Shown: positions 43,122 through 53,400 of the stretch, in pieces
Numbering within the stretch: position 1 is the first letter of the stretch
Layout: every line of letters starts with the position of its first letter
Source: an uncultured Lachnospiraceae bacterium
Lineage (GTDB): Bacteria; Bacillota; Clostridia; Lachnospirales; Lachnospiraceae
Length of the DNA stretch: 64,000 nucleotides
Direction of reading: 5' to 3'
Assembly (NCBI GenBank): GCA_947629525.1
Contig: CANREB010000009.1
Coordinates: 1 to 64,000 of the forward strand
The notes under the pieces: generated by a model
The model's database searches: none
Told to the model about the DNA's origin: nothing
The model's input: the letters and a program-made list of their open reading frames with translations, nothing else
Translations under genes and position numbers: made by a program

Positions 43122-43763
43122 ATGCAGCTTACAATAAGAGAACCCGGCAGTGCTATCACCCATTTTATAGCCTGCCTTATGACCGCCATAGCGGCATCAC
43201 CTTTACTGATAAAAGCGCAGAGCGGAATAACCACCGTAGCGCTTACCGTATTTGCGGCAAGCATGATACTTTTGTACGGTGCGAGCGCACTTTACCACAC
43301 CGTAAATGTATCAGGACACCTGCTGCGCATTTTTCAAAAATTAGACCATATGATGATCTTCGTGCTTATAGCAGGTTCATATACTCCCGTATGCCTTATC
43401 GTACTCGGCGGAAATATGGGATATTCGCTTTTGGCGCTTGTATGGGGCGTCGCTATTGTCGGGATGTTCATCAATATGGTATGGATAAACTGTCCCAAAT
43501 GGTTTTCTTCACTCATCTATATCGCTATGGGATGGCTGTGTCTTTTAGTCTTTGGAACACTTTGGAACGTACTTCCTCATGCAGCGTTCGGATGGCTTCT
43601 GGCAGGCGGCATAATCTATACTATAGGCGGTATAATCTATGCGCTCAAGCTTCCTGTTTTTAACTCTATGCACAAATATTTCGGCTCACATGAGATTTTC
43701 CACCTGTTTGTAATGGGCGGAAGCATCTGTCATTTCATATTCATGTATGTATATGTTGCCTAA
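43122..43763 (+). CDS. Hemolysin III / PAQR family membrane protein
   Basis: A 213-residue protein with seven predicted membrane helices. PAQR signatures are GAITHFIA-type start (GSAITHFIACLM), YGASALYHTV with Ser and His, FQKLDHMMIFVLIAGSYTPVC, and HEIFHLFVMGGSICH, so the zinc-binding Ser/Asp/His set is present. Known relatives include TrhA, linked to membrane homeostasis. Start at MQLTIRE set by GAGGT upstream. Confidence 0.92.
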   Translation: MQLTIREPGSAITHFIACLMTAIAASPLLIKAQSGITTVALTVFAASMILLYGASALYHTVNVSGHLLRIFQKLDHMMIFVLIAGSYTPVCLIVLGGNMGYSLLALVWGVAIVGMFINMVWINCPKWFSSLIYIAMGWLCLLVFGTLWNVLPHAAFGWLLAGGIIYTIGGIIYALKLPVFNSMHKYFGSHEIFHLFVMGGSICHFIFMYVYVA

Positions 43764-43791
43764 AACAATTTTATCGCTTTTAATTTGAGCA

Positions 43792-43830
43792 AAAGAAGAT
43801 AGATTTCTTGTCTATCTTCTTTACTTTTTT
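43792..43830 (+). terminator. Rho-independent terminator of the hemolysin III gene
   Basis: AAAGAAGATAGA (43792-43803) pairs perfectly with TCTATCTTCTTT (43811-43822), followed by ACTTTTTTG. Confidence 0.85.
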
Positions 43831-43838
43831 GTCTGTTA

Positions 43839-43868
43839 TTGTTAAAATGGATATGAGTATCCTATAAT
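43839..43868 (+). promoter_or_regulatory. Sigma-A promoter of the GGDEF gene
   Basis: TTGTTA (43839-43844), an 18-base spacer and TATAAT (43863-43868), about 45 nt before the start codon, which has GGAGGG at good spacing. Confidence 0.6.
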
Positions 43869-43913
43869 GGAATATTCTATTTACGCTGTCAATGTGCAGT
43901 ATGGAGGGATAAT

Positions 43914-45707
43914 ATGATAGAAGCTAATTTTGATATAACATATCCTGCGGGAAGGTTCGATATGACCCTTAACTTAAAAGAGGGTAATCCTTATATGTAT
44001 CGTTTTTTTGGCTCCAACATTTATTTCTCAATTTTGAAGATCATCAGCGAAGATGAACAGCAGAAGCTTTTGGATGCCATAGAGCTTTGCCGTAAGTCGC
44101 CGCAGCTTAAGATCGACCACAGCATACACGTCGCCAACAAAAGCGGCGGACAGGATTGCTATCTGCTCACCATGCAGCTTTCCGATGAGCCTGATTTTCT
44201 CGATGTTGAGCTTATCAACGTGACTGACAGTAAGTCCCATATTGATATGCTTAACAAAAGACTTATGCTCGCAAGGAATTTCATAACGCTCAACGGGGCT
44301 GCCGTATTTATATATACGCCGTCAACCGGCAACATGGAACTTTCGTATGTAAAGAACGAACAGACTGCCGTATTTTACGATATGAATATCGACGAATGGG
44401 CAAAGCGCCTCTATGACGAAAATCGTATAGTACCTGAGGACAGAGATATTTTTGACACTTTCTGCGCCATAGTAAAAAAGGCTGACGAGAGCCGCAGCGT
44501 CATCTTCCGCGGAAGCGTTATCGGTGATAAGAACCGCGTTGAAACATACCGCGTCACGTTCGGCATACATAAGTATGGAAATGACGAACCTGTAGTCACC
44601 GGCACGTGGGCAATCGTAAACCAGGCTACAAATGATAATAACAGCTCATACTTTGAGGACACATATATAGATTCACTTACCGGGCTTCTCAACAAAGGGG
44701 CTATAATGTCATATGCGGAAAATGCCGTAAACAGCGGTAATCACGATAATGTCGCACTCGCCATCATGGATATCGACAACTTCAAGGGTGTAAACGATAA
44801 TTACGGTCATATGTTTGGCGATAAAGTCATCAAAGCTGTCGCCGACGTAATCAAAAACGCTGTAAATACAGACGCCGTAGCAGGACGTATGGGCGGCGAT
44901 GAGTTCCTTATAGTATTTGAAAAGTGTCAGGATGAACTTGAATACCGGAACATCTTAAGATGTATAAAGACAAATGTCCAGACCGTGTATCAGGGCGAAA
45001 TGGGGGACAATACCCTCTCATGCTCCATTGGTCTTGCACGGTACGGATTCGGTCCGGGTTCGACAAACTACCATGACCTGTTCAGGATCGCTGACAGAGC
45101 TCTCTATCTTGCAAAGCAGAAAGGCAAAAACCGCTATATAATCTACAAACCCGAGATACATGGCGATTACAGTTCAAAAGGCGATAACGCTGATATGGTC
45201 AATATATCAAACAGCTATTATTCCGTGGAAGAAGTTGCCAAACTCCATACGCTGATGTCCAAGGTGATAATAGAGGGTGCAGGCATAATACCGTCGCTGC
45301 TTGACCAATTTGCCATTGCTTTTAAGCTTGACCGCGTAAGCCTGTTTTGCAACGATGAGACTTCCCCAAGATACACAAGTAATTACACGGGTGATATATG
45401 TCCTGCCAATCCCGCGGTCATAAAGGATACCGGTTATCTTGGACTGTTCAACAAGGATCTGATGACTCTGAGCAACGTACATGCTGTTGAGTATTCTGTT
45501 CCTGATGTTTATCAGATATTCCTTGACACGCATATTTCAAGCACGATACAGTTTCTTCTGCGTGACAGCGAACATAACGTGGCGGGCCTTATAACCTCCG
45601 ACATATTTGGTCTTCCGATAGCTTTTCCGAAGACGATAGGTCAGGTATACCAAAATATGTGCAGTATCATTAACGCTGTTCTCATCCGCGAAAAAATATT
45701 AAAATAA
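43914..45707 (+). CDS. Diguanylate cyclase (GGDEF) with N-terminal sensor and C-terminal GAF-like domains
   Basis: A 597-residue soluble protein. The first 250 residues look like two PAS-like sensor domains. The GGDEF domain (about 255-420) has DSLTGLLNKGA, MDIDNFKGVNDNYGHMFGD and the active site GRMGGDEFLIVFE, so it should make c-di-GMP. The RxxD inhibitory site just before GGDEF is absent. The last 170 residues resemble a GAF domain (LHTLMSKVIIEGAGIIPSLL, DRVSLFCNDE). No EAL domain is present. Monocistronic, between two terminators. Confidence 0.9.
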   Translation: MIEANFDITYPAGRFDMTLNLKEGNPYMYRFFGSNIYFSILKIISEDEQQKLLDAIELCRKSPQLKIDHSIHVANKSGGQDCYLLTMQLSDEPDFLDVELINVTDSKSHIDMLNKRLMLARNFITLNGAAVFIYTPSTGNMELSYVKNEQTAVFYDMNIDEWAKRLYDENRIVPEDRDIFDTFCAIVKKADESRSVIFRGSVIGDKNRVETYRVTFGIHKYGNDEPVVTGTWAIVNQATNDNNSSYFEDTYIDSLTGLLNKGAIMSYAENAVNSGNHDNVALAIMDIDNFKGVNDNYGHMFGDKVIKAVADVIKNAVNTDAVAGRMGGDEFLIVFEKCQDELEYRNILRCIKTNVQTVYQGEMGDNTLSCSIGLARYGFGPGSTNYHDLFRIADRALYLAKQKGKNRYIIYKPEIHGDYSSKGDNADMVNISNSYYSVEEVAKLHTLMSKVIIEGAGIIPSLLDQFAIAFKLDRVSLFCNDETSPRYTSNYTGDICPANPAVIKDTGYLGLFNKDLMTLSNVHAVEYSVPDVYQIFLDTHISSTIQFLLRDSEHNVAGLITSDIFGLPIAFPKTIGQVYQNMCSIINAVLIREKILK

Positions 45708-45729
45708 AAAGGAGCGTAAGCTCCTTTTT
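45706..45729. terminator. Bidirectional terminator between the GGDEF gene and spoVT
   Basis: AAAAAGGAGC (45706-45715) pairs with GCTCCTTTTT (45720-45729) around GTAA. A- and T-runs on both sides let it work on either strand for the two convergent genes. Confidence 0.88.
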
Positions 45730-46276
45730 ATTGTTCCATTTGTTTGCCCAAAAAACCTGCCGCCGACTGGGCAAGCTTCACTTCAACCTCGTTCATTTCA
45801 TCTCCCGTCTTAGCTGACAATAGAACTACAGCGCCAATTATATCGCCTTGCGTAATTATAGGAATAATTACTTCATGCTGGTATTCGTCATCTTCATTGT
45901 CAACAACGCTGACATAACTCTTTTCACCCTTAGAGGCGCACACGGCTTCTCTCGAATTCATTTTGTCTTCAAGCTCTTTGCTGACACTTTTCCCTAAAAT
46001 CTGCTTACTGTTGTTTCCCGCTGCCGCTATTATCTGGTCCCTGTCGGCTATCAGCGCCACATGACCCGACACCTGAGAAAGGCTTTCAGCATACTGCTTT
46101 GCGAAGTCTCCAAGCTCTCCGATAGGTGAATACTTTTTCAAAATTATCGCGCCCTCATTATTGGTGAATATTTCCAGTGGGTCGGCTTCCCTTATTCTCA
46201 GCGTCCTCCGTATTTCCTTTGGGATCACAACTCGTCCGAGGTCGTCAATCCTACGCACTATTCCCGTAGCCTTCAC
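45728..46276 (-). CDS. spoVT: Stage V sporulation protein T
   Basis: A 182-residue AbrB-type regulator that tunes forespore gene expression. The N-terminal swapped-hairpin DNA-binding domain reads KATGIVRRIDDLGRVVIPKE IRRTLRIREADPLEIF (about residues 2-50); the C-terminal half is a GAF domain. I start at GTG because GGAGG lies eight bases before it and the product then begins exactly like other SpoVT proteins; an ATG five codons upstream would overlap that site. It indicates a spore-forming lineage. Confidence 0.95.
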   Translation of the reverse strand: MKATGIVRRIDDLGRVVIPKEIRRTLRIREADPLEIFTNNEGAIILKKYSPIGELGDFAKQYAESLSQVSGHVALIADRDQIIAAAGNNSKQILGKSVSKELEDKMNSREAVCASKGEKSYVSVVDNEDDEYQHEVIIPIITQGDIIGAVVLLSAKTGDEMNEVEVKLAQSAAGFLGKQMEQ

Positions 46277-46369
46277 AGATATATCCTCCATTTCAAAACT
46301 AGTATTTGCACGGCTTTCATCTCTCAAGCTGTAACTCTAGTATTTGTAAATATTGGCTTTTTATACCGA

Positions 46370-47731
46370 TTAAAGCTTTAAAATATTTATAAGCAAAATC
46401 CACGCCAGTCCATAATACGTAACAACACCGACTAAATCGTTCACTGTAGTAATAAGAGGACCTGACGCAACCGCCGGATCAACTTTAATTTTATGGAAAA
46501 AGATAGGAACTATCGTACCCACAAGGCTGGATATTGTCATGGCGACTATCAGCGCCGCTCCCGCGCAGCCTGATATGGCAAACGCCTGCATTAATGCCCT
46601 GCCCTTGAACACGGACAAATACAAGCCTATCAGCACAAACGACAGCGCGCCAAGTATAATGCCGTTAAAAAAACCGATGCGCATTTCGTTGAGCACTATC
46701 ATAAATTTCTGCTTTGCGCCAAGGTTTTCATCCATTAAAAGCCTTATCGTCACGGCAAGCGACTGCGTTCCCACGTTTCCCGCCATATCAAGCACCACTG
46801 ACTGAAAGCTTGCGATAATAACAAGCTGCGAGATAACCCCCTCAAAAAGCCCTGTCACGGAAGATACCGCAATCCCCAGCGCCAGCAGCACCAGAAGCCA
46901 CGGGAGACGTTTCTTGATACTCTCCGCAAGCGACTCCTCAAGTTCCGCCTCCTCGGTCATACCGGCAAGCTTTGCATAGTCCTCGCCCATTTCATCGTCT
47001 ACAGCCTCCACAACGTCCTGAGCAGTAATTACGCCGATAAGCCTGTTTTCATCATTTAAGACAGGTATATAATCCTCAGAATATTCCTTCAGCTTGTCAA
47101 TAGACTCGCCGATATCGTCGGTATCTTTTACATACGGAAACGAATGTGTTATCAGCGTTTCAAGCTCGACATAATTCCTTGCAATAATCAAATCCTTTAA
47201 ATCGATCGCTCCGTAAAATGTACCGTCATCATCACGCACAAAAATCGTCGTAATATTATCATTGTCCTCCGCCTGCGCAATCAAAGCACGCATTGCCTGC
47301 TTTATGGTAAGCCGCCGCTCTATCTCTATGAAATTAGTAGTCATCCGGCTGCCTATCTCGTTATCCTTGTATGAAAGGATTAGGTTTATATCCTCCTTTG
47401 ACTCATCATCGATCAAATCAATAAGCTGATTTCTGGTTGCCTCGTCCATTTCCTCGAGGACATCGACCGCGTCGTCGGCATCCATCTTTTCGATGATATC
47501 AGCCGCCTGCTCAGGCTCAAGCTCACCCAAATACTTCTGCGGATCGTCAAGATATGCAAATATCTCCGACACGCGTTCGATTCCCAGTATATGATAAAGG
47601 ACTCTGCGCTCTTTCTCGTCAAGCTCATCCAGAATATTCGATATATCATTGTCATGATAATCATTAAGCTTCTCCGCAATGACATTTGAAGCATTGCCGC
47701 TGCGTATCAGCTCTACGATCTCATTTCCCAC
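46370..47731 (-). CDS. mgtE: Magnesium transporter MgtE
   Basis: A 453-residue Mg2+ channel. The cytoplasmic N domain (about 1-135, superhelical, LDELDEKERRVLYHIL, DADDAVDVLEEMDEATR) is followed by two CBS domains (about 135-255) that sense Mg2+, and five membrane helices (about 285-450) with SVVLDMAGNVGTQSLAVTIR and GPLITTVNDLVGVVTYY, the pore and selectivity region. The start is GTG, overlapping the HAD phosphatase gene by 11 bp. No M-box leader is possible in that arrangement. Confidence 0.95.
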   Translation of the reverse strand: MGNEIVELIRSGNASNVIAEKLNDYHDNDISNILDELDEKERRVLYHILGIERVSEIFAYLDDPQKYLGELEPEQAADIIEKMDADDAVDVLEEMDEATRNQLIDLIDDESKEDINLILSYKDNEIGSRMTTNFIEIERRLTIKQAMRALIAQAEDNDNITTIFVRDDDGTFYGAIDLKDLIIARNYVELETLITHSFPYVKDTDDIGESIDKLKEYSEDYIPVLNDENRLIGVITAQDVVEAVDDEMGEDYAKLAGMTEEAELEESLAESIKKRLPWLLVLLALGIAVSSVTGLFEGVISQLVIIASFQSVVLDMAGNVGTQSLAVTIRLLMDENLGAKQKFMIVLNEMRIGFFNGIILGALSFVLIGLYLSVFKGRALMQAFAISGCAGAALIVAMTISSLVGTIVPIFFHKIKVDPAVASGPLITTVNDLVGVVTYYGLAWILLINILKL

Positions 47732-48416
47732 ACAAACACCCCGCTTCTTTTCTAACTCTGCTCTTTACTCCTATTATTATATCTGCCAACCCTGTCAAAT
47801 CATCCGCTACCGCATACAGCATCGGCAAGACCTCATTGTCGGGCTGCGTAAGGTCAGGCACCATTACAGGCTTGCAGCCTGCGGCATATGCCGATCTTAT
47901 CCCGTTCGGCGAGTCCTCAACGGCAATACAGTCTTTAGGGCGCTCACCTATCTGCTCACAGGCATACAGATATACATCGGGCGCGGGCTTGCCGTTTTTT
48001 ACCTGCTTTGCGCTCACTATTTTGTCGAATTTATCCCTCACACCTATTTTTTCAAGATGCTTAAGCGTAAGCTCGATGGGCGTCGCCGTCGCTACCGCCG
48101 TCTTAATTCCTCTCTCATGCAAAAACGCGAGTATCTCATCGATACCCGTCTTTTTTTCAAGTCCGTATTTTTCTAAGCGCTCGGCGACAAGACTGCGCCT
48201 TACCTCACGTATTGCATAGTAGTCAAAATCTTTTCCGAATATCTTTACCATAAGTTCTGATGCAAGCCTTGCGTCAAGGCTTCTGAGCATCAGCGCATGT
48301 TCTTTGGTAAAGCTGTCAAATCCCGCGCGCCTTGCGGCTTCACACCAAGCCGCGTTGTAGTGCTTCTCCGTGTCGATCAGCACACCGTCCATATCAAATA
48401 TCACGGCATTAACCAT
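47721..48416 (-). CDS. HAD phosphatase, beta-phosphoglucomutase-like
   Basis: A 231-residue HAD subfamily IA protein. Motif I is AVIFDMDGVLIDTE with both Asp, a helical cap follows, motif II is TAVATATPIE (Thr/Ser), and the metal-binding motif IV is CIAVEDSPNGIRSAYAAG. The layout resembles beta-phosphoglucomutases and sugar-phosphate phosphatases; substrate unknown. It overlaps the upstream BrxD-like gene by 8 bp and mgtE by 11 bp, so the three are cotranscribed. Confidence 0.9.
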   Translation of the reverse strand: MVNAVIFDMDGVLIDTEKHYNAAWCEAARRAGFDSFTKEHALMLRSLDARLASELMVKIFGKDFDYYAIREVRRSLVAERLEKYGLEKKTGIDEILAFLHERGIKTAVATATPIELTLKHLEKIGVRDKFDKIVSAKQVKNGKPAPDVYLYACEQIGERPKDCIAVEDSPNGIRSAYAAGCKPVMVPDLTQPDNEVLPMLYAVADDLTGLADIIIGVKSRVRKEAGCLCGK

Positions 48417-49668
48417 ACAGTATTTCCTCCTTGGGAACGTTTTGGTTTTGCTGCAGCAGGTTCAAGAGCGTAACATAATTTTTTATCATATCCCTCGGCG
48501 TGATGCTGTTGTCTGCACCCGCCTTGGCGTACTGTTTTTTGAGGAAATATATATAATCATCATGTTCCAAAGACGGCTTATAGTTATACAGCACACCATG
48601 TATCCGTGAAAGCTTCTCAAGAAGCACATACATCTCCCCGGGATTTAACGTGTCAAGCTCGATTATGGGCGATGCCATATCGCGAAGTTTTTTGTCGCCG
48701 CCCTGCTCATATCCCGGCATGCCAAGTCTTGACTTTAACGGTTCAAAACTGAATACGCCGCGCACCGGGTCTTCCATTGCCTCCTTGGTGACGCTCACGA
48801 TTATGCCAAGATTTGACGCCTTACCCTGAAGCGCGTCATTATAAATAGAAAGAAGCCTGTTATAATTATACTCACGCCCCACACGGCTTGGAATGTCATA
48901 TAGGGTGGCAAGCTCGTCCATACACACATAAAGCCCCGCATATCCCGCCTTAACTACAAAATCCGCAAACAGTTTAATAAAATCATACCAGTTGTCGTCG
49001 GTGATTATAAGATTGACGCCAAGTTCGCTCTTTGCCTCAGTCCGCGTCCTGTACTCACCGCACAGCCAGCGCAGCGCGGATTTTTGAAGTTCCGTGTCGC
49101 CTGTTCTGTGACCTTTGTAATAGGCGGCAAGCACCTTGCCAAAATCAAATCCGTTGACGCGCTCTTCCATTGACGATGTTATCTTATATATTTTCTGGCT
49201 GACCCTCACGTCAAATACTTCATGTCCCGGAACCAGCCCTTCAAACTGGACTACTTCATTTTCAAGAGAGCCTATCCACTTGTCGAGAATAAGCTGCAGC
49301 GCTCCGCTGTCAGGGCATGCATGCGTAGACATATTCCGGATAAGCTCTTTATATGTCGCAAGCCCCTGTCCTTTGTTGCCCACAAGACGCCGCTCGACCG
49401 AAAGCTCAACATCCGTGACGACAAAGTCCTTTTCCATTACATGGTTTCTGAGAGCATGCATAAGAAACGTCTTACCGCTTCCGTACTTACCCTCGATAAA
49501 GCGGAAAGCTGCTCCTCCCTGCTCAATAATGGAAACATCCTGAAGAAGAGCCTGAATTTCACTGCGTCTGCCGACTGTGATATATTCAAGCCCTACTCTG
49601 GGCACAACACCGCTTTTTAATGAATTTAAAACCGTGGCAGCTACTGCCGAAGATATCTCATTCTCCAT
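48409..49668 (-). CDS. BrxD-like P-loop ATPase (DUF2791 family)
   Basis: A 419-residue ATPase resembling BrxC/BrxD (PF10923, formerly DUF2791). Walker A is FIEGKYGSGKTFLMHAL (about residues 56-72); the Walker B-like acidic motif is GLYVCMDELATLYDI. Other family features are RRSEIQALLQDV, VTKEAMEDPVRGVFS and ITPRDMIKNYV. In BREX and Ter-linked islands such ATPases occur with helicases and methylases, none of which are here. It follows the DUF4391-like gene by 39 bp and is coupled to the HAD gene. Role in this setting is unknown. Confidence 0.8.
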   Translation of the reverse strand: MENEISSAVAATVLNSLKSGVVPRVGLEYITVGRRSEIQALLQDVSIIEQGGAAFRFIEGKYGSGKTFLMHALRNHVMEKDFVVTDVELSVERRLVGNKGQGLATYKELIRNMSTHACPDSGALQLILDKWIGSLENEVVQFEGLVPGHEVFDVRVSQKIYKITSSMEERVNGFDFGKVLAAYYKGHRTGDTELQKSALRWLCGEYRTRTEAKSELGVNLIITDDNWYDFIKLFADFVVKAGYAGLYVCMDELATLYDIPSRVGREYNYNRLLSIYNDALQGKASNLGIIVSVTKEAMEDPVRGVFSFEPLKSRLGMPGYEQGGDKKLRDMASPIIELDTLNPGEMYVLLEKLSRIHGVLYNYKPSLEHDDYIYFLKKQYAKAGADNSITPRDMIKNYVTLLNLLQQNQNVPKEEILYG

Positions 49669-49707
49669 TGATACGCTCCCTTTATGATATCTTTATATTA
49701 TCCTTTG

Positions 49708-50361
49708 TCACGCGGGGTCTTTTTTGACTACGCTGAGCTGCGACTGCACAAAATCCGCGTCCTCTCTTATTTTGTCGAGATTTTCAAGGCTGAACTCAAA
49801 CGAAAGTATCTCGTTGTCCGTATCAGTCCTAGGGTCAAGCTGCTCATAAGCTTTCTCGATCATTATTATGTGCTTTTGGCTGCGTATAGTCGCAAAGATC
49901 CGCCTGTGTATCTGATCCACATTCCTGTTGCTGTCCTTTTCAAAATCCATAAGCTCGATCATGCGGTTCATGTCATACGGGTAAAAATCAGTAGAGCACA
50001 TCCTGCCCGTAGTCCCTCTGCCCATCGGGATAAAAGTACCCATTGAAAGTTCTCCGTCGCACAAATATACCATTACTATGGGACGCTGCAGAAGCCCTGA
50101 AAAAACCTCTGTCAAAAGATCAGGGTCTATCTTCTGCTTAAGAGATACTTCAAATACCGACAGCCCCGGTTCTTTCACAAGTTCGGGTATGCCCGATATG
50201 CCCTCTTTGTCAACCAAATGATATTTCCATGTAACGCTTTCGATCTCTACTGTAAATATACGATGGCATTTAGGATCGTCGATTCTTTGGAACAGTGCCT
50301 CCAATGGCATGCCTTTATCGACCTTGTACTGCTTTGGAATGTTATATCTTCCTTCGTTCAT
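49708..50361 (-). CDS. DUF4391-like protein
   Basis: A 217-residue protein that resembles DUF4391, found near SNF2-type helicases and restriction-like systems. Matching parts are the start YNIPKQYKVDKGMPLEALFQ, EIESVTWKYHLV, a beta-strand run around LSVFEVSLKQKIDPDLLTEV and PIVMVYLCDGELSMG. The C-terminal part is helical (MNRMIELMDFEKDSNRNVDQ). No catalytic motif is seen. It is the first gene of a four-gene run with the BrxD-like ATPase, HAD and mgtE genes. Confidence 0.65.
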   Translation of the reverse strand: MNEGRYNIPKQYKVDKGMPLEALFQRIDDPKCHRIFTVEIESVTWKYHLVDKEGISGIPELVKEPGLSVFEVSLKQKIDPDLLTEVFSGLLQRPIVMVYLCDGELSMGTFIPMGRGTTGRMCSTDFYPYDMNRMIELMDFEKDSNRNVDQIHRRIFATIRSQKHIIMIEKAYEQLDPRTDTDNEILSFEFSLENLDKIREDADFVQSQLSVVKKDPA

Positions 50362-50455
50362 GTCAAACCCCCGTAAACAAAAACAAACCAGTTTTAATCG
50401 GTCTTAATTATAATATATTATAAAAAAAATATCTACATATTTAGCTAATTTATTT

Positions 50456-53400
50456 CTAATTTGTATAATTTTCCGGTGCGCCCGTGTCAGACGAATAGAG
50501 CATTTCCATGTCCGCAAGCACGCTGCCTGTATGCTGTATCAGAAGCTGCGCCTCCTTTTCAAGAAGCCCGTATTTTTTATATTTCAGCACAAAACGCGGT
50601 GTCCCTTTCGCCGAAAAGTCAAGTGCGCCGTTATACTTCTCGATGAGCTTTGGAAGTTTCTCCACCTGTACGGGGGCATACGGCTCCATATGAAATGTTA
50701 TCTCCCCAACTTTACCCTTAATCTCAGTGACATATCTTTGATGCGCCGTCACGCGTATCAGTGAGATCTGCATCAGATTTTCGACAGACTTTGGTATGCT
50801 GCCAAAGCGATCCTTGAGTTCCACACGCATGTCTTCACACTCGTCCTCGTTTTCAATACCGGCTATCCTCTTGTAAATGTCAAGCTTCTGCACTTCATTC
50901 ACAATATATTCCGCCGGAATGAACGCGTCAACATCCATATCAACATAAGTGTTAAAGTCATCATCGATACGTTTTGTGCCTTTCAGCGTTTTCACGGCTT
51001 CGTTTAGCATTTTGCAGTACAGGTCATATCCTACCGCTTCCATATGCCCATGCTGGCGCTCGCCGAGCAGATTGCCCGCTCCTCTTATTTCCAAATCGCG
51101 CATTGAAATCTTATATCCGCTGCCAAGATCCGTAAACTCCTTAATAGCCTGAAGTCTCTTTTCCGCTACCTCTTTTAACATTTTATCTTTCCTGTACATC
51201 AAAAATGCGTATGAGGTGCGGTTGGAACGTCCCACACGACCGCGAAGCTGATAAAGCTGTGACAGTCCCATATTATCGGAATCGTGTATGATCATAGTGT
51301 TTACGTTTGATATGTCAAGCCCTGTCTCTATTATCGTGGTGGAAACAAGCACATCTATTTCGCCGTTGATAAATTCATACATTATTTTTTCAAGCTCATT
51401 TTCTTTCATCCGTCCGTGCGCAAATGCCACTGTCGCTTCCGGCACAAGCGCGGCTATTCTGTTTGTGATATCGACAATGCTGTTTATACGGTTATACACA
51501 TAGTATACCTGTCCATGGCGCGATATTTCCCTTACTATTGCTTCCCTGACCATCTCTTCATTGTATTCCATGACATATGTCTGTATCGGGCGGCGCTCGT
51601 CGGGTGCTTCCTCAAGCACGCTCATGTCGCGTATTCCGACAAGGCTCATATGAAGCGTCCTCGGTATCGGCGTCGCCGTGAGCGTAAGCACATCGACATT
51701 ATCCTTTATCTGCTTTATCTTTTCCTTGTGGCGCACGCCGAAACGCTGCTCCTCATCAATTATCAGAAGTCCCAAATCCTTATACTTTACATCTTCCGAT
51801 AAAAGCCTGTGCGTGCCTATCACAATATCGACCATGCCTTTTCTTAAATCCTTGAGCGTCTGCCTTTGTTCCGCCGGGGTTCTGAAACGCGAAAGCATAT
51901 CTATCCTGACCGGGAAGTCTTTCATACGCTGTATGAACGTATTGTAATGCTGCTGCGCAAGTATCGTGGTCGGTACAAGGTATGCCACCTGCTTGTTGTC
52001 CTGAACTGCTTTAAACGCCGCGCGTATCGCTATCTCCGTCTTGCCAAAACCCACATCGCCGCAGATGAGCCTATCCATTATACGCGGACTTTCCATATCG
52101 TTTTTTGTGGCCTCTATGGCAAGAAGCTGGTCAGTTGTCTCCTCAAACGGGAACATCTCCTCAAACTCTCTCTGCCACACAGTGTCTTTGCCAAACATAA
52201 AACCTTGTTTTTCCCGGCGTATGGCGTACAGCTCCACAAGGTCTTTAGCCACTTCATTGACCGCGGTCTTTACGCGCGACTTTGTCTTTGTCCATTCCTG
52301 TGTGCCAAGTTTATTAAGCTTCGGCTTCTTATCGGCATCAGCCGAAGCGTACTTTTGAACAGCGTTAAAGCCTGTGGCAAGTATATAAAGGTTGCCCCCG
52401 TCCCGGTACTCTATCTTCATATAGTCCCTTACTACCTTGTCAACCTCCACTTTTTCGATACCGCGGTAAATGCCAAGCCCATGGTCTTCATGCACTACAT
52501 AGTCGCCAACTTTAAGATCATTGAAATCATGTATCTTCTGACCTTCAAAATGTTTCTTCTTTTTCTTTTTGTTAGTCTGTCTGCCAAAAATATCCGTTTC
52601 GGAAATGACTATGAACTTTATCAGAGGATATTCAAAACCTTTCAGCACACTGCCATGGTATGTCATTATCTCTCCCGGCTGCAGTTCTCTATCCGAGTCT
52701 TCCGAATAAAAAGCATTAAGCCCTTTGTCCATCAGATCGGCGGCAAGGCGCCCTGCCCTTGTCGCCGATGCCGACAAAAGCAGCACACGATAACCGCGTT
52801 TCTTAAAGTCTTTAAGATCCTTGACAAGCTCGGCAAAACTTTTGTTATATGAAGCTACATTGCGCGTGTTTACCGCGAAACGATTGGCAAATTTAATCGA
52901 AAATCCTTTATATTCCATGGTCGAAAGCGCCATAAGGCGTCTGCCCTCAAGCTTCGCCATGATCTCTGTCACGCCAAAAAGCACTTCCATCTGCTTGGGA
53001 AGTATGTACCCTTTTTCCGCACGGCTTGCCATACTCTCCCTGAATTCAAGCTCCACAGCCCTTGCATGCTCTTCTATACGCATAGGCTCATCAAGATAAA
53101 AGCAGCACCTCCTGCCGTCAAAAAAATCTATAAGCGAAATCGTATCTTCATAAAAATATCCGATATAGCTTTCCAAATTAACATAACTTTGGAACTGCAT
53201 TACCTGTTCTCCAAGTTCTTTAACACATTCTTCAATGCGGTGAGCCTCCTCAGGCATCGCATTGCCGCGAAAATATTTCGCGCGTTCTCTCCCGTCCTTT
53301 TGTATCGCACTGATGCCATCCTTAAGCTTTGACCGGGAAAGTATAAGTTCAGTCGCAGGGTATATCGACACGCTAGTCATATTCTCTTCGATCGAACGCT

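Noticed and set aside
51866-52852. 328-aa plus-strand ORF inside mfd
   Set aside because: Antisense shadow of a clearly conserved coding region, rich in Cys/His/Arg with no family features.
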